From the NCBI RefSeq assembly GCF_001074805.1, contig NZ_JUPI01000118.1:1-37139 (forward strand): a stretch of 37,139 nt of DNA, given 5' to 3'. This DNA is from Streptococcus parasanguinis. GTDB taxonomy: Bacteria; Bacillota; Bacilli; Lactobacillales; Streptococcaceae. Positions 8,551-17,304 of the stretch are shown here, in pieces (position 1 is the first letter of the stretch; every line of letters starts with the position of its first letter). The position numbers and the translations under genes were made by a program. The notes under the pieces are model-generated. The model had not been told where the DNA came from. It made no database searches and saw only the letters and a list, made by a program, of their open reading frames with translations.

Positions 8551-8581
8551 GGACTTACTAGATTGATAGGAGAGCAAAAAT

Positions 8582-9358
8582 ATGGAACAAAATCGCGGCA
8601 TAATCTTTAATATCCAACACTTTAGTATCCATGATGGTCCTGGAATCCGAACTACTGTATTTTTAAAAGGATGTCCCCTACGTTGTCCATGGTGCTCCAA
8701 TCCTGAATCCCAGCGTGCAAATCCTGAAAAAATGTTGGATGCTGTTACTAAAAAGGAAACCATCACAGGAGAAGAAAAAACAGTTACCGAGATCATAGAT
8801 GATGTCTTAAAAGACGTTGACTTCTACGAAGAATCTGGTGGTGGCCTTACCCTGTCTGGTGGAGAAATCTTCGCTCAATTTGAATTTGCCAAAGCTATCT
8901 TAAAAGCTGCGAAAGAAGTTGGACTTCATACTGCAATCGAAACGACAGCTTTTGTTGAACATGAGAAATTTGTCGATCTCATTCAGTATGTTGATTTTAT
9001 TTATACAGACCTTAAACATTACAATACACTTAAACATAAGAAGGTTGTCGGAGTCAACAATCATCTGATTATTAAAAATATTCATTATGCCTTTGCTCAA
9101 AACAAAACAATCGTTTTACGTATTCCAGTCATTCCTAATTTCAATGACTCTTTAACTGATGCTGAAGAATTTGCTTCCCTTTTTAATTCTCTCAACATCG
9201 ATGAAGTACAACTTCTCCCATTTCACCAGTTTGGAGAAAACAAATACAAGCTTTTAGGACGTCGCTATGAAATGGAAGGAATAAAAGCCCTGCATCCAGA
9301 AGATTTATATGACTACCAGCAAGTTTTTTTAGATCATGACATTCACTGTTATTTCTAA
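8582..9358 (+). CDS. Glycyl radical enzyme activating enzyme (radical SAM)
   Basis: A 258-aa radical-SAM activase. IHDGPGIRTTVFLKGC and the cluster motif CPLRCPWC (C31, C35, C38; CxxxCxxC) bind the [4Fe-4S]/SAM centre, and LTLSGGE is the SAM-binding GGE motif. The protein is short and has no cysteines between the cluster motif and GGE, so it lacks the ferredoxin-like insert found in several activases of dehydratase-type radical enzymes. It presumably installs the Gly788 radical on the GRE encoded at 2017-4455. It is the only rightward gene in this locus, divergent from deoR, and is followed by a strong bidirectional terminator. Confidence 0.92.
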   Translation: MEQNRGIIFNIQHFSIHDGPGIRTTVFLKGCPLRCPWCSNPESQRANPEKMLDAVTKKETITGEEKTVTEIIDDVLKDVDFYEESGGGLTLSGGEIFAQFEFAKAILKAAKEVGLHTAIETTAFVEHEKFVDLIQYVDFIYTDLKHYNTLKHKKVVGVNNHLIIKNIHYAFAQNKTIVLRIPVIPNFNDSLTDAEEFASLFNSLNIDEVQLLPFHQFGENKYKLLGRRYEMEGIKALHPEDLYDYQQVFLDHDIHCYF

Positions 9359-9365
9359 TCCACTC

Positions 9366-9418
9366 AAAAATCCCCAAAACTAGTTTCAGTAGATTGAAAC
9401 TTGGCTTTGGGGATTTTT
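9366..9418 (+). terminator. Terminator after the activase gene
   Basis: AAAAATCCCCAAA (9366-9378) pairs with TTTGGGGATTTTT (9406-9418). An inner stem GTTTCA/TGAAAC extends the hairpin. T-rich tail. Confidence 0.8.
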
Positions 9419-9445
9419 ATTTTTTTACGACCGTCGAGAAAAAGA

Positions 9446-9483
9446 GAGATTGACTGGTGGGTATGGCCCACATGGTCAATCTC
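9446..9483 (-). terminator. Terminator of pepO
   Basis: GAGATTGAC/GTCAATCTC outer stem with an inner GTGGG/CCCAC stem. On the minus strand it is followed by TCTTTTTCTC. Confidence 0.65.
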
Positions 9484-9524
9484 CTATTTTCTTCTCGCTT
9501 TTTTTACGGGCTTAGTATCTTAGA

Positions 9525-11420
9525 CTACCAAATGATCACACGATCTTCTGGTGCGCGCCACATGCCGTCTCCTTCTTTGACATCAAAGGTTTCAAAGAAT
9601 TCGTCAAAGTTTGGTAATTGAACATTGGTGCGGAGTTTTCCTGGTGCGTGGACATCGACACTTGCGAGGAGTTGCATGTACTCTGTCCGAGCTTTCATGC
9701 GCCAGATGCGAGCAAAGTTGGTGAAGAATTCTTCTGCTGAGAAATCTTCCTCTTTCTTAGCGGCTTCAAGGGCTGCAGCGATACCACCGAGGTCTGCTAC
9801 GTTTTCAGAAACGGTCAATTTCCCGTTGATCTTGGCACCGTAAGAGTCTTGTCCTTCAAACTGATCGATGACTTTTTGAGTCCGAGCGGTAAAGGCTTCG
9901 TAATCTTCTGGCTTCCACCAGTCTTTCAAGCTACCGTGCTCATCAAAGGATGCTCCATTGGTGTCAAAGGCGTGGGAGATTTCATGGGCAATGACTGCAC
10001 CGATTCCGCCGTAGTTGGCTGATGATGATTGGTGAAGGTCATAGAAAGGTGCTTGTAAAATCGCTGCTGGGAAGACGATTTGGTTTTGTTGCGGATCATA
10101 GTAGGCATTGACCAGGTGGGCTGGCATGTGCCATTCGCTTCGATCAACCGGTTGGTTCCACTTGCTCCAAGTATGGGCAATGGAAATTTCGTAAAGGGCT
10201 TGAGCATTTTCAACCAAGGTCTTGCTTTCGTCGATGATCTTTTTGGCGTATGTTTCTGGTAATTTTTCAGGGTAGCCGATATGTGGTGTGATGACATTGA
10301 GTTTGACAATGGCTTTTTCACGAGTTTCAGGAGCGAGCCAGTCTGCTTTTTCTAAGCGCTCCTTATAGACGTCAATCATGGTCGCTACTTTATGCTCTAC
10401 GTCTGCTTTTGCTTCTGGTGAGAATTTTTCGCCCGCATACCAGAGTCCAAGCGCTTGGCTATAAGGTCCTTCTGCCAAGGCCAGAGCTGCTTTTTCTTTT
10501 GGACGAGGTTCTGGAATCCCCGTGATCATCCGTCCATATTCACCAGACAAGACACGGATTTCTTCCGTCAAGAAAGACGTCCAATCTAAAGCTGCACCAA
10601 GTTTCAATTTGGCATGAATGGTTTCCCAGTTGGCTGCCGAGTAGTATTTTGGTGCGAATTCCTTCCAGAAACGCTCTTCTGGCACGATGATTTTATCCGG
10701 AGTTTGTCCGATCACTTCAGTAAAGAAGGCATCGAGTGGCAATTCTGGGACCAAGGCCTTGAAATCTGACCACTCATAAGGATGATAGAGTTTGTTGTAC
10801 TCGGATCTTTCTTCATTTGACAAGACATATTTGGCCAATTCTGCATCCGCCGCAATGACCTTATCCAGGATATCCTTGATTTCTGCCTCTGAGAATTCAA
10901 ATTTAGGTAAGAGTTTTTCCATCATTTGGCGCCAGATAGCCAGTAATTCTGGGCCTTTTTCGTTGCCTTCTTCATAATAGGTTGTATCTGGCAAGATGAG
11001 AGCAAGAGACTCTCCCCACAAGACATTCATTTGGGCATTCATAAAGTCTGGTGACACGCTAAATGGCAAGAGATTTGGTTTGCCAGCTAGCTCATAGGTG
11101 CCCAACTTGCTGGTATAGTCTTCAAAGGAAGATAAGGCCTTGATTTCGTTGATCAAGGGCATAGCTGGAGCCACACCAGCTGCTTCCCGTGCATCAAAAT
11201 CTGCCACCATTTTGTGGTATTTGACAAAGTTTTGCAGAATGCTATCTTCAGGCAATTCTTCTCCTCGTTGCCATTTTCCGGTAATATCCAACATCAAGTT
11301 TTCGATATCTTGGATCAAGTCCATAAAACCACCGGTTGACGGTTTGTCATCTGGAATCACAGCTGTCTCAGCCCATGCCCCATTGACGTAATCATAAAAA
11401 TCATCTTGTAAACGTACCAT
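9525..11420 (-). CDS. pepO: Endopeptidase O (M13/neprilysin family)
   Basis: A 631-aa zinc metallopeptidase. The zinc site is HEISH (479-483) in VIAHEISHAFD, and the third ligand is E539 in SENVADLGG. NAYYDPQQNQIVFPA is the conserved substrate-binding stretch, and the C-terminal DRVIIW ends the M13 fold. The frame extends 13 codons above the chosen ATG (11420), which gives the usual streptococcal length and start. No classical signal peptide or membrane segment is visible, although pneumococcal PepO reaches the surface, where it binds host proteins and degrades peptides. It is divergent from psaBCA, as in pneumococcus. Confidence 0.95.
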   Translation of the reverse strand: MVRLQDDFYDYVNGAWAETAVIPDDKPSTGGFMDLIQDIENLMLDITGKWQRGEELPEDSILQNFVKYHKMVADFDAREAAGVAPAMPLINEIKALSSFEDYTSKLGTYELAGKPNLLPFSVSPDFMNAQMNVLWGESLALILPDTTYYEEGNEKGPELLAIWRQMMEKLLPKFEFSEAEIKDILDKVIAADAELAKYVLSNEERSEYNKLYHPYEWSDFKALVPELPLDAFFTEVIGQTPDKIIVPEERFWKEFAPKYYSAANWETIHAKLKLGAALDWTSFLTEEIRVLSGEYGRMITGIPEPRPKEKAALALAEGPYSQALGLWYAGEKFSPEAKADVEHKVATMIDVYKERLEKADWLAPETREKAIVKLNVITPHIGYPEKLPETYAKKIIDESKTLVENAQALYEISIAHTWSKWNQPVDRSEWHMPAHLVNAYYDPQQNQIVFPAAILQAPFYDLHQSSSANYGGIGAVIAHEISHAFDTNGASFDEHGSLKDWWKPEDYEAFTARTQKVIDQFEGQDSYGAKINGKLTVSENVADLGGIAAALEAAKKEEDFSAEEFFTNFARIWRMKARTEYMQLLASVDVHAPGKLRTNVQLPNFDEFFETFDVKEGDGMWRAPEDRVIIW

Positions 11421-11509
11421 GATCTTCTCGCTTTCATTCTTTTGTAATAACCTTATCAAAAATAGGAACTTTTTTCAATGATTTCAAGAGATTTAAGTTG
11501 AATTATTTT

Positions 11510-11592
11510 AAAAATTAACTTGACTTAACTTTTTATTCGTGTATAATTATTTCAAAAATTAACTTGACTTAATTTTTTTATTCATGTATATT
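11510..11592 (+). promoter_or_regulatory. Tandem Mn-repressor operators and promoters of psaBCA
   Basis: A 38-bp unit occurs twice with a 44-bp period. Each copy has a -35 TTGACT inside a palindrome (copy 2: AAAATTAA-CTTGAC-TTAATTTT at 11555-11576, perfect; copy 1 has one mismatch). The -10s are TATAAT (11542-11547; spacer 16) and TATATT (11587-11592; spacer 17). The palindrome resembles the SloR/ScaR/MntR site, so the repressor would cover -35 in each promoter. The distal promoter gives a leader of about 60 nt. The proximal one would start almost at the Shine-Dalgarno sequence. Confidence 0.75.
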
Positions 11593-11612
11593 AATGGTAA
11601 AGGAGCAAAATC

Positions 11613-12335
11613 ATGATTCAATTTGAACATCTCAGTGTTGCTTACCAGCAAACACTGGCCTTGGAGGATCTTTCCCTCACCATCCAGGGTCCAACCATCC
11701 TAGGCATTCTTGGCCCCAATGGGGCTGGAAAATCAACCCTAATCAAGGCCATGCTAGGACTTCTCCCTCATGCGGGAAAGGTCCAGCTCGATCAAAAAGA
11801 TCTCAGCCAAGTTCTTCAACGGGTGGCCTACGTCGAACAGAAATCCGCTATTGATTTCCACTTTCCCATCACGGTGAGAGAGTGCATCTCACTGGGTCTT
11901 TATCCCCACCTTTCTATCTTCAAGAGAAAAAGCAAAGAAGATCTCCAAAAAGTGGAAAATGCCTTGAAACTTGTCAATCTTCTTGATCTAGCGGATCGCC
12001 AGATCGGCCAGCTTTCAGGAGGGCAATTCCAACGGGTGCTGATCGCCCGCTGCTTGGTCCAAGAAGCGGATGTCATTTTTTTGGATGAGCCCTTCGCAGG
12101 GATTGACTCTGTCAGCGAAGACATCATCATGCAGACCCTCCAGACCTTGAAACAAGAAGGCAAGACCATTCTGATCGTCCATCACGACCTCAGCAAGGTC
12201 CCAGCTTATTTCGACCAGGTCCTCCTCCTTCATCGTAAACTGATTGCATTTGGGAAAACAGAGGAAACCTTTACCAAAGAAAATCTGCATGCAGCCTATG
12301 GGCATGAACTCTTTATAGGAGGTGGCGTCGGATGA
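11613..12335 (+). CDS. psaB: Manganese/zinc ABC transporter ATP-binding protein (PsaB/FimC)
   Basis: A 240-aa ATPase with Walker [10 protein letters not shown] (34-42), signature LSGGQ (134-138), Walker B VIFLDEP (154-160) and the switch histidine in IVHHDLS (about 191). It powers Mn(II) import by the PsaC permease and PsaA lipoprotein. It starts after AAAGGAG, and the downstream permease overlaps by four bases (ATGA). Codons are more GC-rich than in the flanking promoter region, which is normal for this genome's core. Confidence 0.96.
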   Translation: MIQFEHLSVAYQQTLALEDLSLTIQGPTILGILGPNGAGKSTLIKAMLGLLPHAGKVQLDQKDLSQVLQRVAYVEQKSAIDFHFPITVRECISLGLYPHLSIFKRKSKEDLQKVENALKLVNLLDLADRQIGQLSGGQFQRVLIARCLVQEADVIFLDEPFAGIDSVSEDIIMQTLQTLKQEGKTILIVHHDLSKVPAYFDQVLLLHRKLIAFGKTEETFTKENLHAAYGHELFIGGGVG

Positions 12336-13174
12336 TTACAGAATTTATCGATGGATTACAGCAATTCCACTTCTTACAGAATGCCCTGATCACAGCCATC
12401 GCCATCGGGATTGTCGCTGGAGCCGTTGGATGCTTCATTATTTTAAGAGGCATGTCTCTCATGGGAGACGCTATCTCACACGCAGTTCTTCCTGGTGTGG
12501 CTCTCTCCTTTATCCTGGGCATCAATTTCTTTATTGGCGCTATTGTCTTTGGCCTCCTGGCGTCCGTCCTTATCACCTATATCAAGAGCAACTCCATCAT
12601 CAAGAGCGACACTGCAATTGGGATTACCTTTTCTTCTTTCCTCGCCTTAGGAGTCATCCTGATTGGAGTCGCTAAAAGTTCCACCGACCTTTTCCACATC
12701 CTCTTTGGGAATATCTTGGCCGTCCAAGACCGGGATATGTGGATAACCATCGGTGTTGGTGCTGCGGTCTTGCTGGTGATTGTCCTACTCTTTCGACCCT
12801 TACTGCTCACATCTTTTGATCCTGTTCTGGCTCAATCCATGGGCGTCCGGGTCAAGGTCTATCACTACCTCCTTATGGTGCTCTTGACCTTGGTTTCTGT
12901 CACTGCTATGCAGAGTGTCGGAACCATTCTCATCGTCGCCATGCTCATTACACCCGCTGCGACAGCTTATCTCTATACCAATAGTCTCTGGTCCATGATG
13001 CTCCTTTCATCCGGATTAGGTGCTCTTGCATCCATCCTGGGACTCTTTATTGGCTATAGCTTAAACATCGCCGTCGGGTCTTGTATTGTCCTCACTTCTG
13101 CTGTCTTCTTTCTCATCAGCTTCTTTATCGCTCCTAAGCAGAGAAAGAATAAGCACGCTCTTTCATCTCATTAA
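12332..13174 (+). CDS. psaC: Manganese ABC transporter permease (PsaC/FimB)
   Basis: A 280-aa integral membrane protein of the ABC-3 metal permease family with about eight to nine hydrophobic segments. [22 protein letters not shown] is the characteristic region (about 30-50), with the [16 protein letters not shown] coupling motif. The start overlaps the psaB stop and the lipoprotein gene follows by 11 nt, so the three are co-translated from one mRNA. Confidence 0.95.
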   Translation: MITEFIDGLQQFHFLQNALITAIAIGIVAGAVGCFIILRGMSLMGDAISHAVLPGVALSFILGINFFIGAIVFGLLASVLITYIKSNSIIKSDTAIGITFSSFLALGVILIGVAKSSTDLFHILFGNILAVQDRDMWITIGVGAAVLLVIVLLFRPLLLTSFDPVLAQSMGVRVKVYHYLLMVLLTLVSVTAMQSVGTILIVAMLITPAATAYLYTNSLWSMMLLSSGLGALASILGLFIGYSLNIAVGSCIVLTSAVFFLISFFIAPKQRKNKHALSSH

Positions 13175-13185
13175 AGGAGAAACAC

Positions 13186-14115
13186 ATGAAAAAAACCGCT
13201 TCTATCCTCGCCCTCTTTGTGGCGCTCTTATTTGGTCTGTTGGCCTGTAGCAAAGGCTCTTCTTCTGGAGCTTCTGGTAAATTGAAAGTGGTCACCACCA
13301 ATTCAATCCTTGCAGATATAACTAAAAATATTGCTGAGGATAAGATCGATCTGCACAGTATCGTTCCTGTCGGCAAAGATCCTCACGAGTACGAACCGCT
13401 TCCAGAAGATGTCAAAAAGACTTCGCAAGCAGACCTCATCTTCTACAACGGGATCAACCTCGAAACCGGTGGCAATGCTTGGTTTACTAAATTGGTCAAA
13501 AATGCCAATAAAGTTGAAAACAAAGACTATTTCGCAGCTAGCGACGGAGTCGACGTCATCTACTTGGAAGGCCAAAACCAAGCTGGAAAAGAAGACCCTC
13601 ACGCTTGGCTCAATCTCGAAAACGGGATACTCTACGCTAAAAACATTGCCAAACAATTGATCGCAAAAGATCCCAAAAACAAGGACTTCTACGAAAAAAA
13701 TCTAGCTGCCTATACTGAAAAACTCAGCAAGCTCGACCAAGAAGCCAAACAAAAATTCAACAATATCCCAGAAGATAAGAAGATGATTGTAACCAGCGAA
13801 GGCTGCTTCAAATACTTCTCCAAAGCCTACGGCGTCCCATCTGCCTATATCTGGGAAATCAATACGGAAGAAGAAGGCACACCTGACCAAATCAAAACGC
13901 TGGTAGAAAAGCTCCGGCAAACCAAGGTACCGGCCCTCTTTGTCGAATCCAGTGTCGATGAACGCCCTATGAAAACTGTCTCTAAGGATACCAATATCCC
14001 GATCTATGCAAAGATCTTCACTGATTCTATTGCCAAAGAAGGAGAAAAGGGCGATAGCTACTACAGCATGATGAAGTGGAACTTAGACAAGATCGCAGAA
14101 GGATTGAGTCAGTAG
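13186..14115 (+). CDS. psaA: Manganese-binding lipoprotein/adhesin PsaA (FimA, ScaA)
   Basis: A 309-aa cluster A-I solute-binding lipoprotein. The signal peptide ends in the lipobox LLAC (Cys21). The metal ligands sit at the exact positions of pneumococcal PsaA: H67 (DPHEYEP), H139 (DPHAWLN), E205 (TSEGCF) and D280 (FTDSIAK). It captures Mn(II) at the cell surface for PsaBC, and the S. parasanguinis homologue FimA is known as a fimbria-associated adhesin and endocarditis antigen. The signal peptide and following KGSSSGASG linker look like FimA of S. parasanguinis, which is the main support for the species guess. Confidence 0.97.
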   Translation: MKKTASILALFVALLFGLLACSKGSSSGASGKLKVVTTNSILADITKNIAEDKIDLHSIVPVGKDPHEYEPLPEDVKKTSQADLIFYNGINLETGGNAWFTKLVKNANKVENKDYFAASDGVDVIYLEGQNQAGKEDPHAWLNLENGILYAKNIAKQLIAKDPKNKDFYEKNLAAYTEKLSKLDQEAKQKFNNIPEDKKMIVTSEGCFKYFSKAYGVPSAYIWEINTEEEGTPDQIKTLVEKLRQTKVPALFVESSVDERPMKTVSKDTNIPIYAKIFTDSIAKEGEKGDSYYSMMKWNLDKIAEGLSQ

Positions 14116-14193
14116 ACCATTCAGATTTCTAAACAAATCAGTGGCTCTTCCCCCTTCATTGATGTACAATGAAAAGAAAAAAGGAGTCTTTTT

Positions 14194-14688
14194 ATGGCAA
14201 CATTTTTAGGAAACCCTGTGACCTTTACCGGATCTCAACTTCAAGTAGGGGAAATGGCCCATGATTTTTCATTGATCACTCCAGCTCTTGAGAAGAAATC
14301 TTTAGCTGATTTTGCTGGCAAGAAAAAAGTCCTCAGCATTATCCCATCCATCGATACAGGTATCTGTTCGATGCAAACACGTCACTTCAATCAAACCTTA
14401 TCGGATATGGAAGACACTGTCGTCTTGACGGTCTCTGTCGACCTTCCTTTTGCTCAAGGCAAATGGTGCGCTGCTGAAGGGCTCGACAATGCCATCATGC
14501 TCTCAGACTACTACGACCATTCCTTCGGGAAAGCTTACGGCCTCTTGATCAATGAATGGCATCTACTTGCGCGCGCTGTCTTGGTCTTAGATGCAGATAA
14601 CAAGGTTACTTACGTTGAATACCTAGAAAATATCAACAGCGAACCAAATTACGACGCTGCAATCGAAGCCGTCAAAGCACTTGGATAA
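14194..14688 (+). CDS. tpx: Thiol peroxidase, atypical 2-Cys peroxiredoxin
   Basis: A 164-aa cytosolic peroxidase. The peroxidatic Cys58 lies in [14 protein letters not shown] and the resolving Cys92 in GKWCAAEG, the standard Tpx pair. AAAAAGGAG precedes the ATG. A possible -10 TACAAT (14164-14169) in the 78-bp gap after psaA suggests some independent transcription, while position behind psaBCA also links it to Mn and oxidative-stress control as in pneumococcus. Confidence 0.96.
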   Translation: MATFLGNPVTFTGSQLQVGEMAHDFSLITPALEKKSLADFAGKKKVLSIIPSIDTGICSMQTRHFNQTLSDMEDTVVLTVSVDLPFAQGKWCAAEGLDNAIMLSDYYDHSFGKAYGLLINEWHLLARAVLVLDADNKVTYVEYLENINSEPNYDAAIEAVKALG

Positions 14689-14693
14689 ATGAA

Positions 14694-14716
14694 AAAAGAG
14701 GTCTGCGACCTCTTTT
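14694..14716. terminator. Bidirectional terminator between tpx and the DUF3114 gene
   Basis: A perfect 10-bp stem, AAAAGAGGTC (14694-14703) with GACCTCTTTT (14707-14716), and a 3-nt loop. It serves two convergent genes. Confidence 0.85.
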
Positions 14717-14722
14717 CCATTG

Positions 14723-15748
14723 CTATAAAATCCGATGGAGTCCATTCTGTAGGAGGACGCGCCAACGTAAGCGAGGGATGCCTCTGAGGAAACTCCGCAC
14801 GCGCTGTGCCACTTGTTGCTTGTAGCTCTTGCCTCCTTGTGCAAAGACCCCTTTTCGACTCCAGTAGCCTTCGACACTGCGATCATTTTTAGGGGCTAGA
14901 TAGCGAACACCTTGACGATAAAGGACCTGCTTCCGAAAGGCTGGGTCCCAAGCTTTGACGGGGTCAATATCCAAGTCCTTATGGGTCCGGCCCCTAGCCA
15001 GCCCGTAGTTAAAACTAGCCCCATTGACAATGCCATTTTCAGAAACTTCTACTGGATCGACTTCATTGAGAAAACGCCCGGCTTGATCGAGAATATACTC
15101 CGTATGGAAATTTAACAAGACCTTGAAATTGACTTGTTGGGAGGCCCCTGATGGATAATGAAGGTGACCATCTGGCCCTAGGGAGACCTTATTGTGAAGG
15201 CGGGCAGCCGCATAAGCTTCCACCGTGACCGCTCTAGCCTTTTGTATGTAAGCTTGTAAGGCCTCCTCGTCAGTCTGTCCAGCTCTGGCCTTATGCGTCC
15301 GAACCCATTGGGCTTGGTAACTTGAAAGTAGGTAGCGTAACTGGTGAACCTGGCGTTTCAAGAGCTGATCTCCCGACTGATCTGCTAAGGGATCCTTTTC
15401 AAAGGCGATTTGCACGACGTGTGAAAAAGCCTTCCAAAAGTCGGAACCTGGCGGACAATCTGGAGCCATCCTACTCAGAAGAAAGGCTGTTTCTTCACAA
15501 GTTCCGGACAGGTCACTTGGCATAAGAAGAATTTTCATGACTCCCCTCAGCAAGTCTTGGGCAGCCGTTTCCGTTAGATCCTTGATCTCTTGAAACCACA
15601 TATTTTGAAACAGAGGACTGGCAAAGAAAAAGACAGACTGGTATTGTTCTTGGTAGGCTTGTGGATCTTTCAATCCCTGCAAGTGCTTCTCTAGATAGGC
15701 TAAACTACTCTCTCTCCAGCCTAATCTCACTAATTCCCGTCTGTTCAT
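14723..15748 (-). CDS. DUF3114-like protein of unknown function
   Basis: A 341-aa soluble protein with no signal peptide or membrane segment. The N-terminal two thirds is helical. The C-terminal third carries the most distinctive motifs, NFHTEYILDQAGRFLNE (about 213-229) and GIVNGASFNYG, followed by THKDLDIDP and a basic tail rich in Arg/Lys. These match my memory of the streptococcal DUF3114 family, whose function is not known to me. It starts at ATG 15748 after AAAGGAC and is divergent from mntR, so it could fall under the same repressor, but no clear palindromic site is seen between them. Confidence 0.75.
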   Translation of the reverse strand: MNRRELVRLGWRESSLAYLEKHLQGLKDPQAYQEQYQSVFFFASPLFQNMWFQEIKDLTETAAQDLLRGVMKILLMPSDLSGTCEETAFLLSRMAPDCPPGSDFWKAFSHVVQIAFEKDPLADQSGDQLLKRQVHQLRYLLSSYQAQWVRTHKARAGQTDEEALQAYIQKARAVTVEAYAAARLHNKVSLGPDGHLHYPSGASQQVNFKVLLNFHTEYILDQAGRFLNEVDPVEVSENGIVNGASFNYGLARGRTHKDLDIDPVKAWDPAFRKQVLYRQGVRYLAPKNDRSVEGYWSRKGVFAQGGKSYKQQVAQRVRSFLRGIPRLRWRVLLQNGLHRIL

Positions 15749-15836
15749 AGTGCCGTCCTTTCTATGCTTCTATACTACCATCTTTTGGAGCTTGAGACAA
15801 TTCTCATTACTCCACTAGCGTTTTTGAAGATTTTTT

Positions 15837-15845
15837 TGATATACT
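15837..15845 (+). promoter_or_regulatory. Extended -10 promoter of mntR
   Basis: TGATATACT (TGN plus TATACT at 15840-15845). No good -35 is found 17 nt upstream, so it relies on the extended -10. Confidence 0.45.
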
Positions 15846-15872
15846 AGAAGTGAGCGAAGAAAAGAGGAAAGC

Positions 15873-16526
15873 ATGACACCAAACAAAGAAGATTACCTCA
15901 AGTGCATTTATGAAATTGGCACAGAAGTAGACAAAATCAGTAACAAGGAAATCGCGAGTCGCATGCAGGTCTCTCCACCCGCTGTGTCCGAGATGATTAA
16001 GCGTATGATCTCTGAGGGCCTCTTGGTGAAAGATAAAACCCATGGGTATCTACTAACGGATCTAGGATCGCAGTTGGTCTCTGATCTCTACCGCAAGCAC
16101 CGCTTGATCGAAGTATTTCTTCTGGAAAAACTTGACTATACAACTGAAGAAGTCCATGAAGAGGCAGAAGTTCTCGAGCATACCGTTTCTGAACATTTCA
16201 TTGACCAGCTGGATCACATGCTTGGAACTCCTAAGACCTGCCCTCACGGTGGGACAATTCCAAAGAAAGGCGAAAGGCTTGTCGAAGCCTACCAAGACCG
16301 TCTCAGCGAAGCGACCCAACCTGGTCTGTATATTCTGCAAAGGGTCCATGACACCTATGAATTGCTAAAATTCTTAGACCAGATCCATCTCCAGATTGGG
16401 AATACTATCGCGTTTCAACGGTATGATGACTACACAGGCCTCTATCACTTAGTCATCCATGGACAAGAAATTTCTATCAACCAAGTGATCGCCCAACAAC
16501 TCTATATCGAAAAACATGCAGTCTAA
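15873..16526 (+). CDS. mntR: DtxR/MntR-family manganese-dependent repressor (ScaR/PsaR/SloR)
   Basis: A 217-aa metalloregulator with a winged helix (about 8-60; SNKEIASRMQVSPPAVSEMIKRM), a dimerisation/metal domain and a C-terminal FeoA/SH3-like domain (about 145-217). Metal-site residues are recognisable: D7, H76, E80, E99, E102, H103. With Mn(II) bound, such proteins repress psaBCA-type operons, and the duplicated palindrome upstream of psaB (11510-11592) is the likely target. Its gene overlaps its own terminator. Confidence 0.93.
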   Translation: MTPNKEDYLKCIYEIGTEVDKISNKEIASRMQVSPPAVSEMIKRMISEGLLVKDKTHGYLLTDLGSQLVSDLYRKHRLIEVFLLEKLDYTTEEVHEEAEVLEHTVSEHFIDQLDHMLGTPKTCPHGGTIPKKGERLVEAYQDRLSEATQPGLYILQRVHDTYELLKFLDQIHLQIGNTIAFQRYDDYTGLYHLVIHGQEISINQVIAQQLYIEKHAV

Positions 16527-16542
16527 TCCGACTGCATGTTTT
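16511..16542 (+). terminator. Terminator of mntR
   Basis: AAAACATGCAGTC (16511-16523) pairs perfectly with GACTGCATGTTTT (16530-16542). The 5' arm lies inside the mntR coding end. Confidence 0.8.
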
Positions 16543-16547
16543 CTTAC

Positions 16548-16991
16548 TTATGAATTTTTTGTATCTAACAAAATCGTCACTGGACCATCATTGATCAATT
16601 CAATCGCCATATCGGCCCCAAAGATCCCTCGTTTGACAGGGACTTCTTTTTCTAATTGATCATTAAAGGCATCATATAACTGACTGGCCATATCTGGCTT
16701 GGCAGCCCCTGTAAAAGCAGGACGGTTGCCTTTTTTGGTATCCGCAAAGAGGGTAAATTGAGAGATCGATAAGATTTCCCCTTGGATATCTTTGACCGAA
16801 AGATTCATCTTATCTTCCTCATCTGAGAAAATACGCATCTGCGATACCTTGCGAACCGCATAATCCAAATCCTTCTGGTCATCCTCAGGCCCCACTCCCA
16901 CTAGGAGCAACAAGCCTTGCTGGATCGCATTGTAGACTTGACCATCAATGGAAACTGAGGCACTCTTAACCCGTTGAATCACTAATTTCAT
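16548..16991 (-). CDS. dtd: D-aminoacyl-tRNA deacylase
   Basis: A 147-aa, full-length Dtd. It hydrolyses D-amino acids mischarged on tRNA. Both catalytic blocks are present: SQFTLFAD (about 77-84, the SQFTL motif) and [10 protein letters not shown] near the C-terminus (the NxGPVT motif). ATG 16991 follows AGGA. It lies downstream of relA on the same strand, separated by a repeat-filled 313-bp gap. Confidence 0.95.
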   Translation of the reverse strand: MKLVIQRVKSASVSIDGQVYNAIQQGLLLLVGVGPEDDQKDLDYAVRKVSQMRIFSDEEDKMNLSVKDIQGEILSISQFTLFADTKKGNRPAFTGAAKPDMASQLYDAFNDQLEKEVPVKRGIFGADMAIELINDGPVTILLDTKNS

Positions 16992-17035
16992 TTGATTATC
17001 CTATTTTATAAATCTATTTGGCATTCACTACTAAC

Positions 17036-17288
17036 CTTCAAAGAACATCAACTTCAGACAAGGCAGTGAGACGTAGACAGTACTGAAGTACGGCGAGACG
17101 AGCTAACCAACTAATAAAAGAGTTCTGACCATGTTCTACTTGCTTCAAAGAAAATCGGCTCCAGACAAGGCAGTGAGACGCAGGCAGACTATCCGAAAAC
17201 CAAAGGCTGTTCAGTTGCTTTTAGGGCAAGGCAGCGAGACACAGACAGTACTTCAGTACGGCAAGGCGAGCTAACGAAGCTATAAAAG
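17036..17288. repeat. Three degenerate BOX-like intergenic repeats
   Basis: Copies lie at 17036-17120, 17143-17187 (truncated) and 17218-17288. Shared words are CTTCAAAGAA, CAAGGCAGTGAGACG, CAGTACTGAAGTACGGC (a small GTACT/AGTAC hairpin) and GGCGAGCTAAC-AA-CTA-TAAAAG. The TACGGCAAGGCGA string resembles the boxB/boxC part of pneumococcal BOX elements. They fill the dtd-relA gap, and no gene is seen there. Confidence 0.65.
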
Positions 17289-17304
17289 ATAACTGAGTAG
17301 CCGA

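Noticed and set aside
12322-12675. 117-codon rightward open frame inside psaC
   Set aside because: A shifted-frame shadow of psaC with atypical composition rich in His, Arg and Trp.
17036-17288. tRNA or small structured RNA cluster
   Set aside because: The units are degenerate repeats of each other with no cloverleaf or promoter-terminator pair.
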